NCBI GenBank assembly: GCA_017614395.1
Contig: JAGABX010000083.1
Coordinates: forward strand, 1 to 36,383
Length of the DNA: 36,383 nt
Direction of reading: 5' to 3'
Source: Eubacterium sp.
GTDB taxonomy: Bacteria; Bacillota; Clostridia; Lachnospirales; Lachnospiraceae
The notes below the pieces were generated by a model, which saw only the letters and a list, made by a program, of their open reading frames with translations, made no database searches and was not told where the DNA came from. Positions 16,239 through 23,732 of the stretch are shown here, one piece after another. The position numbers and the translations under genes were made by a program. How positions within the stretch are numbered: position 1 is the first letter of the stretch; each line of letters starts with the position of its first letter.

Positions 16239-17690
16239 ATGAGGTCTAAAAAGCGCAAGCGCACATCTCTGTATTTGGCGATTCTGACCATAATCGTCAT
16301 CGGACTTCTCATCGTGCTTCTCTACCGCATTCAGGTTAGGACTAACCGCGAGAATGCATATCAGTCATCATCCCTGATGATCGATCAGATAGAAAGCGTT
16401 ATCGAGAACAGCGACGACAAGTTGAGATCTCTGACTGCGTCACTGAAGGATGACTATGTCACCCGTTCCAAAGCCATTTCCTACATCATAGACAAAAACC
16501 CTACTATCGAAACCCAGATTACAGAGCTTGCCTGGCTGACCAATCTTTTTTCCGTTGATGAAATACATCTGTTCAATACGGATGGCAATCTTTACAGTGG
16601 CACAAAGCCAAAGTATTACGGTGAGAATCTCAGAACCAGCGAGCGGTTCGGGAAATTTGCCAAAATGCTTGACGAGTACAATTTTACCATGTGCGAGATG
16701 GTTGCGGAGGACGATGGCTCAGGTTCTCAGATGATGTACGCAGTCAGCTGGAATGACGCACACAGGCATCTTGTTATGGTAGGCATCACTCCGAGACGTC
16801 TGATGAACGAGCTCGCCATGAACCAGATCGATGTAGTCATCCGTGATCTGCCCGCCTATGAGGGCAGGGAATTTCTCGTTGCAAACGACGATGACAACGT
16901 AATTGTCGGCGCGTCAAATGAAAGCTATATCGGGAAAACCCTGGATGAGGTCGGGCTCGAGATCACCGGTGATGAAAAAATTAACATCGTATATAATCAG
17001 GTTGCTACTATCTCCGGTGAAGAGAGTTATTGCTCATTGGCAAGATACGATAATTACAAAATAGTAGTCGCTCAATACCGTTCCGTAGTGAACCAGAATA
17101 TTCTCACTCCACTGCTGCTCGTCCTTCTGTACCTGATCATTGCCGCCGCCGTGATCGTCCTGATTGTCCGCAGAATGACCAGGCGAATCATAAATGAGCA
17201 TAAGAACGCAAACACTGATGCGATGACCGGTCTCTATAACAGGCGTGCGTATGAAGACGATATCATGAGATATGAGGATGGTAATTATGAACCGACATTG
17301 GTTTATGTCTCGATGGATCTGAACGGACTGAAGCACGCAAATGACAACCTCGGTCATGAAGTGGGTGATTCACTGATCATAGGCGCGTCAGACTGTATGA
17401 AACAGTGTTTTGGGAATTACGGGAAACTCTACCGAGTGGGCGGTGATGAGTTTGTGGCGCTGATATTCGCCGATAATGACAGGCTGACAAAAATCAGACT
17501 GGATTTCTCCGAGATGATGAAGAACTGGTCAGACGAACACAATTTGGCGCTGTCCGTGTCTACAGGTTATGTGCAGGCTTGTGAACATTCGGAATTGGAT
17601 TTCAACGAAATTGCAAGATTAGCTGATGAAAGAATGTATGATGCAAAAAGCCAGTTCTACAGCAGAACCGGCATCAGCCGGAGGCTATAG
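16239..17690 (+). CDS. Membrane-anchored GGDEF protein (probable diguanylate cyclase)
   Basis: This 483-residue protein has a first transmembrane helix at residues 10-29 and an extracytoplasmic Cache-like sensor to about residue 283. A second helix (LTPLLLVLLYLIIAAAVIVLIV) follows, then a GGDEF domain with DAMTGLYNRRAYEDDI, MDLNGLKHANDNLGHEVGD and the intact catalytic loop RVGGDEFVAL. It should make cyclic-di-GMP in response to an external signal. It is transcribed alone, from an extended -10 promoter to a strong terminator. The nearby GGDEF gene at 11.6-12.8 kb and the pilus-like cluster behind it are possible parts of the same physiology; no direct link is visible. Confidence 0.93.
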   Translation: MRSKKRKRTSLYLAILTIIVIGLLIVLLYRIQVRTNRENAYQSSSLMIDQIESVIENSDDKLRSLTASLKDDYVTRSKAISYIIDKNPTIETQITELAWLTNLFSVDEIHLFNTDGNLYSGTKPKYYGENLRTSERFGKFAKMLDEYNFTMCEMVAEDDGSGSQMMYAVSWNDAHRHLVMVGITPRRLMNELAMNQIDVVIRDLPAYEGREFLVANDDDNVIVGASNESYIGKTLDEVGLEITGDEKINIVYNQVATISGEESYCSLARYDNYKIVVAQYRSVVNQNILTPLLLVLLYLIIAAAVIVLIVRRMTRRIINEHKNANTDAMTGLYNRRAYEDDIMRYEDGNYEPTLVYVSMDLNGLKHANDNLGHEVGDSLIIGASDCMKQCFGNYGKLYRVGGDEFVALIFADNDRLTKIRLDFSEMMKNWSDEHNLALSVSTGYVQACEHSELDFNEIARLADERMYDAKSQFYSRTGISRRL

Positions 17691-17700
17691 AAATAATCAA

Positions 17701-17736
17701 AACAGGCGACCCTAAAATCCGGATCGCCTGTTTTTT
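17701..17736 (+). terminator. Intrinsic terminator after the membrane GGDEF gene
   Basis: AACAGGCGA (17701-17709) pairs with TCGCCTGTT (17724-17732), with further pairs inside, followed by a run of T to 17736. It begins ten bases after the stop codon. The reverse strand has a shorter T-run, so it may also stop transcription coming from the pilus-like cluster. Confidence 0.9.
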
Positions 17737-17740
17737 GCTG

Positions 17741-17962
17741 TCAATCATCATTTTCATTTTGAAACGTAATATCTGTCAACTCATCGGAGCCTTCCACTGC
17801 GGAGCCCGTGGCTATGACATTTCCGTCAAATTTTGATTCATTAGTCGCCTTCAGGATACTGAAAACAATGCAAAATCCGGCAACAACACCTATCAGGACT
17901 ACCATAAAAAGCACGGTTGAGACAACCAGTCTGACCTTGCTTTTTTTACTTGTTACCATCAT
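17741..17962 (-). CDS. Small single-helix membrane protein
   Basis: I do not recognise this 73-residue protein. It has a basic N-terminus (MMVTSKKSKVRLV), one membrane helix at about residues 12-37 and an acidic, Ser/Thr-containing tail of about 35 residues (ATGSAVEGSDELTDI) that would face outside. AAAGGAGGG lies ten bases upstream of the first of two adjacent ATG codons. It is the last gene behind pilT, about 100 bases after that gene starts its downstream gap, and may be an accessory part of the pilus-like cluster; this is by position only. Confidence 0.6.
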   Translation of the reverse strand: MMVTSKKSKVRLVVSTVLFMVVLIGVVAGFCIVFSILKATNESKFDGNVIATGSAVEGSDELTDITFQNENDD

Positions 17963-18060
17963 TGTTTCTCAGCCCTCCTTTAAAACTGGAGTTTTATCCG
18001 GCTCCTTAATTCGTTTACACTCTGTTCCGGAAAAACATCTCTGATTCAATTCAATATGAA

Positions 18061-19125
18061 TTATGAAATACGCCTCTGTACCTGCTCCGGATTCATCGCA
18101 AACATCAGCGCGGACTCGGCTGAGATAATACCCTTTTTAAACAGATCCACAACGTACTGATCCATGGAAACCATACCGAGCGGCGCAGATGTCTGTATCA
18201 CGTTGTCTATCTGGTAGTTTTTGGAATCACGAATCATATTGCTGACCGCAGGCGTGATCTTCATGATTTCAACCGCAGGCACCATACCCCCGGCAACACG
18301 CGGAATCAGCTGCTGCGACACTATGCAATTCAACACGAGCGAAAGCTGTATGCGGATCTGCTCCTGCTGGTCCGCCGGGAACGAATCGATAATACGGTCT
18401 ATCGTATTGACAGCTCCCTTGGTATGCAGTGTCGCGATCACGAGATGTCCTGTCTCCGCCGCTGACATCGCGGTACGGATAGTTTCGGCATCACGCATCT
18501 CGCCGAGCAGGATGACGTCCGGCGCCTGCCGCAGCACAGCTCGCAAACCTGTCAGGTAACTCTCGGTATCTATCAGAACCTCTCTCTGTGAAATAATAGC
18601 TTTGTTATTTCTATGCAGGTACTCTATAGGATCCTCAAGGGTTATAATATGCGCTGATCTGGTTTTATTGATCTGGTCAATAATACATGCCTGGGTAGTG
18701 GATTTTCCGGAGCCTGCAGTACCGGAAATGATTATCATTCCGTGTTTTACCTTGGCTAACTCCATTACCGAATCCGGTATTCCCAGAGTCTGATAGGCAG
18801 GTATATCAAATGCAACAATACGAATTACACAGGACTGTGAACCACGCTGTCTGTAGGTATTGACACGGAAACGGGCAAGATGACCGATGGCAAACGAAAA
18901 GTCGTCGTCACCTTTTTCAATATAATGATCCTTGTTACGATCCGCATAACGATATATCTCATCAATGAGCACCTCTGTCATAGTCGGCATCAGGCGCTCG
19001 CCGTCCTCATAAATAGGCTGGATTTTCCCTGCCACCTTGTAACTCAGCGGACCACCTGTAATGATAAAAATATCGGATGCTTTGTTCTCTACCGCTTTGG
19101 AAAGAATTTCCTCTAATTCTCTCAT
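18061..19125 (-). CDS. pilT: PilT-type retraction/secretion ATPase
   Basis: This 354-residue hexameric ATPase is of the PilT/GspE superfamily. Walker A is GTAGSGKST (135-143), the Asp box is ITLEDPIEYLH (161-171), Walker B is VILLGEMRD (204-212) and the His box is HLVIATLHT (227-235). The C-terminal SMDQYVVDLFKKGIISAESALMFAMNPEQ is the PilT-type end. Length and ending fit PilT rather than PilB, and no PilB-like extension ATPase is in the window. AGGAGG sits eight bases before the start. It is encoded with a GspF/PilC-like platform protein and four short pilin-like proteins, so it is likely the only motor of this local system. Confidence 0.93.
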   Translation of the reverse strand: MRELEEILSKAVENKASDIFIITGGPLSYKVAGKIQPIYEDGERLMPTMTEVLIDEIYRYADRNKDHYIEKGDDDFSFAIGHLARFRVNTYRQRGSQSCVIRIVAFDIPAYQTLGIPDSVMELAKVKHGMIIISGTAGSGKSTTQACIIDQINKTRSAHIITLEDPIEYLHRNNKAIISQREVLIDTESYLTGLRAVLRQAPDVILLGEMRDAETIRTAMSAAETGHLVIATLHTKGAVNTIDRIIDSFPADQQEQIRIQLSLVLNCIVSQQLIPRVAGGMVPAVEIMKITPAVSNMIRDSKNYQIDNVIQTSAPLGMVSMDQYVVDLFKKGIISAESALMFAMNPEQVQRRIS

Positions 19126-19153
19126 GTTGGTTTCCTCCTAGATTTATTATTCA

Positions 19154-19681
19154 TTACTCATCAATCGTAACCAAACCGGGCAGTGTTTCCGAATCGGGAT
19201 CAAATACCGGGAGCGACTTATCCGGCTCCCATTTGCCCGTATAAACCTTTGTCCATTTTACAACCTGATACTCCGATGGTTTATTTTTGGAAAATCTGAT
19301 CAATACAGCACACTGCAATTCCTGGTTTTCATCTATTTTGCATGTGTATGCAGCGTATTCATCCCAGCCTACATAACCGATATCCTCTGCCACTATCCTT
19401 TTGACTCCGCTGTCTGTTTTCTCGGCCTTGTATACCTTTACTCCGTCAGGTTCCTCACCCGCTCTCAGATGCGCGAGTATCTCCTCAGCCTCTGTATCCG
19501 CATGGTAATAGTTTGTTACAGCCTCTGTCGATTTATCAGTCAGTCCCGCGTTAGCCTTTGCCGTTGACAGAGAAAGCAGGGCAAACACAACAAACATCAA
19601 CACGGCAAAGATGGTCAGTATCGAACTGCCACCTACCGTGGTAAAGGACATTTTTCGCTTTTTACGATTTTCAGTTTCCAT
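19154..19681 (-). CDS. Pilin-like single-helix protein
   Basis: This 175-residue protein has a basic N-terminus (METENRKKRKMSF), a glycine pair (VGG, residues 16-18), a hydrophobic helix to about residue 41 (SILTIFAVLMFVVFALLSLS) and a soluble C-terminal domain. The layout is that of a minor pilin. However, the residue five places after a possible Gly18 cleavage site is threonine, not the conserved glutamate, so processing by a prepilin peptidase is doubtful. The soluble part (GYVGWDEYAAYTCKIDENQELQCAVLIRF) is unfamiliar to me. It is the gene just upstream of pilT, 28 bases away, and AGGAG precedes the start. Confidence 0.75.
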   Translation of the reverse strand: METENRKKRKMSFTTVGGSSILTIFAVLMFVVFALLSLSTAKANAGLTDKSTEAVTNYYHADTEAEEILAHLRAGEEPDGVKVYKAEKTDSGVKRIVAEDIGYVGWDEYAAYTCKIDENQELQCAVLIRFSKNKPSEYQVVKWTKVYTGKWEPDKSLPVFDPDSETLPGLVTIDE

Positions 19682-19794
19682 TTATGCTGCTCCTGTTTTT
19701 ATTTACGGATCTCACAACTCCCGCCATGTCCGGCATAACGATTTCCAAATAACCTATTTTTATTACTCGCATGTTTTACAGACAATTCCCACGT

Positions 19795-20253
19795 TTATTT
19801 CGACTGACCGGCGGTCTGCCATGCGACGGTCAGTGTGTATATCGGTCCATCGTCCTGTTTTTTCTGACTGTTTTCATCGGGTATCTCCCAAACCGAAACC
19901 TTTGCCTTTTGAAATGCCGTATCCGCTGTGATCGTCTCTGTTGCCGGCGTATCCAAAACAACACGCAGACCATCCTCAGTATATGTTTTCTCTATGCTGT
20001 TGCCACCATCTGTCGGAACAACGGTTCCATCGATTTTTGCTGCGGCCTGTTCAAAATCACCGCGATAAGCCTTGCACACCTCGGCAACCTCTGTTGCTCT
20101 CGTAGCAGCCATCTCCCGAGCCGTTCCCGACTTGGACAAATTATCAGAGTACACGAACGCCTGCAGACATACCGCTGCCGCAAACGCGAACACGAGTACC
20201 ATTATCAGCTGCTCCATCAACGAGAGCGGTGCTTTGCTTCTCTGGTAATTCAT
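19795..20253 (-). CDS. Pseudopilin-like protein with degenerate cleavage site
   Basis: This 152-residue protein resembles minor pseudopilins most closely of the four. Residues 8-16 read AP-LSLMEQL: if cleavage followed Pro9, the next residues would be L, S, L, M and the conserved E5 (Glu14), followed by the hydrophobic helix IMVLVFAFAAAVCLQAF. The usual Gly at the -1 position is Pro here. The C-terminal domain ends IYTLTVAWQTAGQSK. It lies between the DUF4860-like gene and another pilin-like gene. A gap of 113 bases follows, with no gene I can support. Confidence 0.75.
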   Translation of the reverse strand: MNYQRSKAPLSLMEQLIMVLVFAFAAAVCLQAFVYSDNLSKSGTAREMAATRATEVAEVCKAYRGDFEQAAAKIDGTVVPTDGGNSIEKTYTEDGLRVVLDTPATETITADTAFQKAKVSVWEIPDENSQKKQDDGPIYTLTVAWQTAGQSK

Positions 20254-20295
20254 AACTCATTAATCCTTCCACTAATTATTGCACAGGACAAGCAT

Positions 20296-20847
20296 TCATC
20301 CTACGCCGCCACTGTCTTCGCCGGCCAAACGCTCCGACCTGGCGCCGTCCAGCTGACTCCGCACTGATACCGCGACATGGTTCTCGCGTCCCTCTGTATC
20401 AGTAGCCCTGATATTCACCAGACCGTCCTGCATATCGAACGAGAGAGCCTGGGCATCCAGAATGGCATTTCCGTCCTCCGGCTTTATATTGCTGCCGGGA
20501 ACCGCCAGGATCTCGTATACTTTTCCTTCATAAAAATATATGCGCTGGTCGTAAACATCTCCGCCCAACTCCTGATAAAGGTGGAGCGTATTCACGCCAT
20601 CGTCACTTTTCGGATTTACAAAACCACCTACTGCAACTCCCTCAACCGCATCGGACGAGCGAATCTTCGCCGCTACATATGATGTAATGATCCGGCGGTT
20701 ATACGCATCGTTATCACGGGCAACCAGTCTCTGGTAACTGTTGGCGCCCAGGGCTAAAACCGCAATCACGGTGATGGCAAATATCGCGAAAAGCACGAGG
20801 ACGAATGCGCCTTCTATATTATGTTTTTGATCGGTTTTTCGCCTCAT
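20296..20847 (-). CDS. DUF4860-type pilus-cluster membrane protein
   Basis: This 183-residue protein has a basic start, Gly13, a hydrophobic helix (AFVLVLFAIFAITVIAVLAL) and then YQRLVARDNDAYNRRIITSYVAAKIR. That pattern matches the uncharacterised DUF4860 family found beside PilT/GspF genes in Lachnospiraceae; the assignment is from memory of the family. The soluble C-terminal part is beta-rich, with VYDQRIYFYEGKVYEILA. There is no glutamate at +5 after Gly13. Its start overlaps the stop of the preceding gene (ATGA) and GGAGG lies seven bases upstream, so it is translationally coupled. Confidence 0.75.
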   Translation of the reverse strand: MRRKTDQKHNIEGAFVLVLFAIFAITVIAVLALGANSYQRLVARDNDAYNRRIITSYVAAKIRSSDAVEGVAVGGFVNPKSDDGVNTLHLYQELGGDVYDQRIYFYEGKVYEILAVPGSNIKPEDGNAILDAQALSFDMQDGLVNIRATDTEGRENHVAVSVRSQLDGARSERLAGEDSGGVG

Positions 20848-21155
20848 GAATCATCCTCCGCCAGTTCCAAAACAGTTATCTGCGGCATTATGTTGTCGCC
20901 GAATATTTCATAAAACACATTGTAACGGGTATGGTCTATCTGCAATCCGTACCGTTTCTCGATATAGTCAACAGTAGGCGGATACACGCCCTCCGTCGCA
21001 TAACAGGTCATTACAGCCTTGCGAACCGTGCTTTCCAATTGCTTCAGGCTCTCGCTCTCCTGCCTGCCGCCGAATTTCTCGGCAGCTATGACCAACAGCA
21101 CTGCGGCGCATATAGGCAGTGCTATGAGCAATAACGATTTGACTAATGATTTCAC
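20844..21155 (-). CDS. Small pilin-like protein with pilin-type N-terminal helix
   Basis: This protein of about 103 residues has an N-terminal hydrophobic helix (SLLLIALPICAAVLLVIAAEKF) followed by SLKQLESTVRKAVMTCYATEGVYPPTVDYIEKRYGLQID. That resembles the start of the globular domain of major pseudopilins such as ComGC, with the amphipathic helix, Y-x-x-x-G-x-YP and a Y/L-rich helix. The GTG at 21155 is chosen because AGGAGG lies seven bases upstream. The ATG at 21182, which overlaps the GspF stop, is an alternative that would give 112 residues. No prepilin cleavage motif is evident from either start. It may be the main structural subunit of the local system. Confidence 0.7.
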   Translation of the reverse strand: MKSLVKSLLLIALPICAAVLLVIAAEKFGGRQESESLKQLESTVRKAVMTCYATEGVYPPTVDYIEKRYGLQIDHTRYNVFYEIFGDNIMPQITVLELAEDDS

Positions 21156-21178
21156 TGCCACTCCTCCTCTTACAAAAC

Positions 21179-22225
21179 TCATCCAATTGACGACATGATA
21201 TTAACCAACGGCAGCATAACCGCTACGAGAATAATACCCACCAGTATCGAAGTGATAATGACGATAGTGGGTTCGATCTTGCCGACCTTTTTCTCGATAT
21301 CCATCTGTACGGCGTCATCCATGCGCCTGGCGATCTCAGCCATCGCGTCATCAGAAGTTCCTGATTTTGCTCCGAGATCCAAAATCCTGCAGTATGCGGA
21401 TTCAAGTATCTGCTCAGCACGAAATGACTCCGCTAACGGCTCTCCACGCTCGAGGCGCTCCAAACAACGTTTGTAACGCTCCTGAACCTTCGGCGTTGTG
21501 TCCTGGAATTTCATCGCGGTCCTGAACGAATCCTCGATATTCAGTCCGGATGCCATTCCCATTGCCATTGCGGACGCAAACCTCGACTCAGCCATACGGC
21601 GTGCCAGACCGACACTTCCGAACAACCTTTTATACAAGCGTAGAACAGCAGCGCGGCAAACACGGCTCCCTGAGAGAAGTGCCACGACAATAACAACCAC
21701 GCCGAGGATCACACAGAGAACCGGCATCATGTTGCCGAGTACATTACCAAAGGAAAGCAGCCAGCGCGCAGTACCGCTCATTGTTCCGCCGAGCTGTTCG
21801 TAAACCCGGTTGAATATGGGGAGCACTCGCACCAACAGAACCACGATGATCACTAACATCAACACCATCAGGATCACGGGATAGAGAATCGCGCTGCGGA
21901 TCTGATTGCTGATCTGCACCTGGCGTTCATAATAGTCAGCCAGTGCGCGAAATGATTGTTCCAGACGACCGGTCATCTCACCGGTATCGATCATATCCGC
22001 CACATACTGCGGAAAACAGCCTGCATCACGGACGGCCTCGGAAAACGGGCTGCCATCGCCCACGACCTCAGCCATGCGTTTCAGCATTTTTTTGTTGGAA
22101 TTTGACGGTTCATCCTCCGCCAAAAGATACAATCCGTCCTCTGTCCCGATTCCAGCGTGCAACAGCAACGCCATCTCAAGACAGAAGGCGGACACGTACT
22201 CGTTACTCAATACTCTTTTGCTCAT
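21179..22225 (-). CDS. Type II secretion/type IV pilus platform protein (GspF/PilC/ComGB-like)
   Basis: This 348-residue inner-membrane protein has two T2SSF domains. The first contains FCLEMALLLHAGIGTEDGLYLLAED and MIDTGEMTGRLEQSFRALADYYERQ. The second contains RFASAMAMGMASGLNIEDSFRTAM and LDLGAKSGTSDDAMAEIARRMDD. Three membrane helices are visible, near residues 145-165, 190-215 and the C-terminus (IEPTIVIITSILVGIILVAVMLPLVNIM). Its size matches the short Firmicute ComGB type. It would couple the PilT-type ATPase to the pilin subunits. The start at 22225 gives the usual N-terminus; the longer frame to 22288 adds 21 atypical residues. It follows the transglutaminase gene by 157 bases. Confidence 0.92.
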   Translation of the reverse strand: MSKRVLSNEYVSAFCLEMALLLHAGIGTEDGLYLLAEDEPSNSNKKMLKRMAEVVGDGSPFSEAVRDAGCFPQYVADMIDTGEMTGRLEQSFRALADYYERQVQISNQIRSAILYPVILMVLMLVIIVVLLVRVLPIFNRVYEQLGGTMSGTARWLLSFGNVLGNMMPVLCVILGVVVIVVALLSGSRVCRAAVLRLYKRLFGSVGLARRMAESRFASAMAMGMASGLNIEDSFRTAMKFQDTTPKVQERYKRCLERLERGEPLAESFRAEQILESAYCRILDLGAKSGTSDDAMAEIARRMDDAVQMDIEKKVGKIEPTIVIITSILVGIILVAVMLPLVNIMSSIG

Positions 22226-22382
22226 AACTGCAATTACCCCTGACTGTAACCGATTCACAACAATTCTCGGAAACGCTGATCTGCGCATCCTTCAGCTCTG
22301 CGAACGATTACCCTTTTGATTGTTTCATAAAACTTCTCTGGTTCAGTAATTCCATATTCTGCAAACTATCAGACGTCTCAAG

Positions 22383-23282
22383 TCAATAACTATATTTCGC
22401 CTGGTAATTCGCGGCATTGTTGATGTAATTCATAATGGACTGGCTTGACCCGCCGGTAGAGGCAAATGTCGGATCCATCAGTTTCCATTTATTACCGGCC
22501 AGGTAAATCGCGCCGGTGATCCATCCCTTTTTCTTGCTATAGACATTCACCCAGGCGTGATACTCCGAACCGGTGTAACCGATGACGAGCTTCACCGGAA
22601 CACCCTGACTGCGCATCATTGCCGTCATGGTCGCCGCGTAGTCAAAACAGATGCCCTTTTTCGCGTCATACACGTTGTCCAGCACGGGCACATAGCCGGC
22701 CTGCACGGTTTTTGCCTTGTTATTATCGTACTTGAAATACTTGATTACCCAGTTGTAAATCTTTTTCATTTTCTTCAACTCGGTATTTGCATTTTTGCAG
22801 AGCGATTCCGCCTTTTTCACGCACTTGGTACCGGCTGCGTAATCCACATACTGGTTGGGACGGATGTATGGCTGGAACTCATCACTTAGGGTCACGCTGA
22901 AATTTGCGGTGATCACATTCGCGTATTTGTTGCCGTCAACATTTTTCAGAACGCTGACCTTGTAACTTCCATTTCCATCCGTCAGAGGCAGAACCTCGTT
23001 ATTCTTTTTCCGGAGAAAATAGTTGTAGACGTTGGATGGTCCCTGTACCTGAACAGCGATCTGTTTATCTGTGTTTTCAAGGTACTGGATGTTCACGTAC
23101 CCCTTCGCCGTGTTGGAATAATCGACGATGCAGTTTTCATTTTTTTCGACTTTTTCACCGGTCGCCTCGGTCGACTCGATGATGATAGATGCCTGCGCGC
23201 GCGGCGTCCCGCCCGTCAGTGCCCAGATGCAGGCAAGCATCAGTGTCGCCGCAAACAGGCGACCAAACACTCTCCATCTCAT
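22383..23282 (-). CDS. Secreted transglutaminase-like (papain-fold) protein
   Basis: This 299-residue protein starts with a signal peptide (MRWRVFGRLFAATLMLACIW, likely cut after AQA). It continues with an immunoglobulin-like region and then a transglutaminase-core domain. The catalytic triad is visible as Cys212 in GICFDYAATM, His242 in EYHAWVNVY and Asp270 in LMDPTF. Such domains act as cysteine proteases or crosslink proteins outside the cell. The ATG at 23282 has GGAGGG seven bases upstream. It heads the pilus-like cluster from its own promoter (23417-23445), so it may process or crosslink surface pilins. Direct substrate evidence is lacking. Confidence 0.9.
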   Translation of the reverse strand: MRWRVFGRLFAATLMLACIWALTGGTPRAQASIIIESTEATGEKVEKNENCIVDYSNTAKGYVNIQYLENTDKQIAVQVQGPSNVYNYFLRKKNNEVLPLTDGNGSYKVSVLKNVDGNKYANVITANFSVTLSDEFQPYIRPNQYVDYAAGTKCVKKAESLCKNANTELKKMKKIYNWVIKYFKYDNNKAKTVQAGYVPVLDNVYDAKKGICFDYAATMTAMMRSQGVPVKLVIGYTGSEYHAWVNVYSKKKGWITGAIYLAGNKWKLMDPTFASTGGSSQSIMNYINNAANYQAKYSY

Positions 23283-23416
23283 GGCATATCCCTCCGTTTC
23301 TATCTCCATTCTCCTTATCTTCATGCCGGGTTATCCACCGTTAAATCGGTCAATGCAATAGGAAATCACCGAATTATCAGCCATATAACAGTGAAACCAC
23401 CCACCATTTCACAGAT

Positions 23417-23445
23417 ATCATAGCACAAAAAAACTGAAAAATCAA
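23417..23445 (-). promoter_or_regulatory. Promoter of the transglutaminase/pilus-like cluster
   Basis: On the minus strand TTGATT (23445-23440), a 17-bp spacer and TATGAT (23422-23417) form a good sigma-A promoter. The leader to the start at 23282 is about 130 bases. I looked for a cyclic-di-GMP riboswitch in it and found none. Confidence 0.65.
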
Positions 23446-23588
23446 CTATCTTCTTATATTTATTGGAACTTGTTTCTGACACAATTGTGAGCCACGGGCT
23501 GAATATGTCAATTTTTGGGGAAAAGTCTGTGCTTCTCCGACAATGTAAATGCCTTGCATTGCCCAAATTCTCGTTGATTGTTTGTTTA

Positions 23589-23671
23589 TTGAAGTACATT
23601 GAAGCGTTATTGAAATGACATTGAAGCAGTTGTTGAAATGATATTGAACTTGACATTGAAGAGATGTTGAA
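23589..23671 (+). repeat. Array of eight TTGAA repeats spaced 10-12 bp
   Basis: TTGAA begins at 23589, 23599, 23610, 23621, 23633, 23644, 23656 and 23667, giving spacings of 10, 11, 11, 12, 11, 12 and 11 bp. The unit is roughly NATTGAARNNN. All copies are in the same orientation and about one helical turn apart, so they line up on one face of the DNA. The last repeats interleave with the -35 and spacer of the promoter at 23650-23678. The array looks like a cooperative operator for a multimeric DNA-binding protein. Confidence 0.8.
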
Positions 23672-23678
23672 GTATAAT
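23650..23678 (+). promoter_or_regulatory. Perfect sigma-A promoter of the AlbA_2 gene
   Basis: TTGACA (23650-23655), a 17-bp spacer and TATAAT (23673-23678) match the consensus exactly. Transcription should start near 23685, some 48 bases before the ATG. Two of the TTGAA repeats lie within the spacer (23656 and 23667) and another just before the -35 (23644), so a protein bound there would probably repress. Confidence 0.85.
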
Positions 23679-23732
23679 AGAAGATGTTCAATAAAAACCA
23701 CCGTCAGGTTTATCGAAAGGAGATGTTTTTTA

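Noticed and set aside
19682-19794. A 33-codon ORF between two pilin-like genes (ATG near 19770)
   Set aside because: It has no ribosome site, overlaps the start of the next gene and resembles no pilin or leader peptide.
23283-23416. Possible cyclic-di-GMP riboswitch in the leader of the pilus-like operon
   Set aside because: Two GGDEF genes are near, which made it plausible, but I find no GEMM core; only a small GTGAAA/TTTCAC hairpin is visible.
23589-23671. CRISPR-like repeat array
   Set aside because: The repeats are only 5-8 bp with 3-6 bp between them, all spaced about one helical turn; there are no spacers or cas genes. It is an operator-like array.
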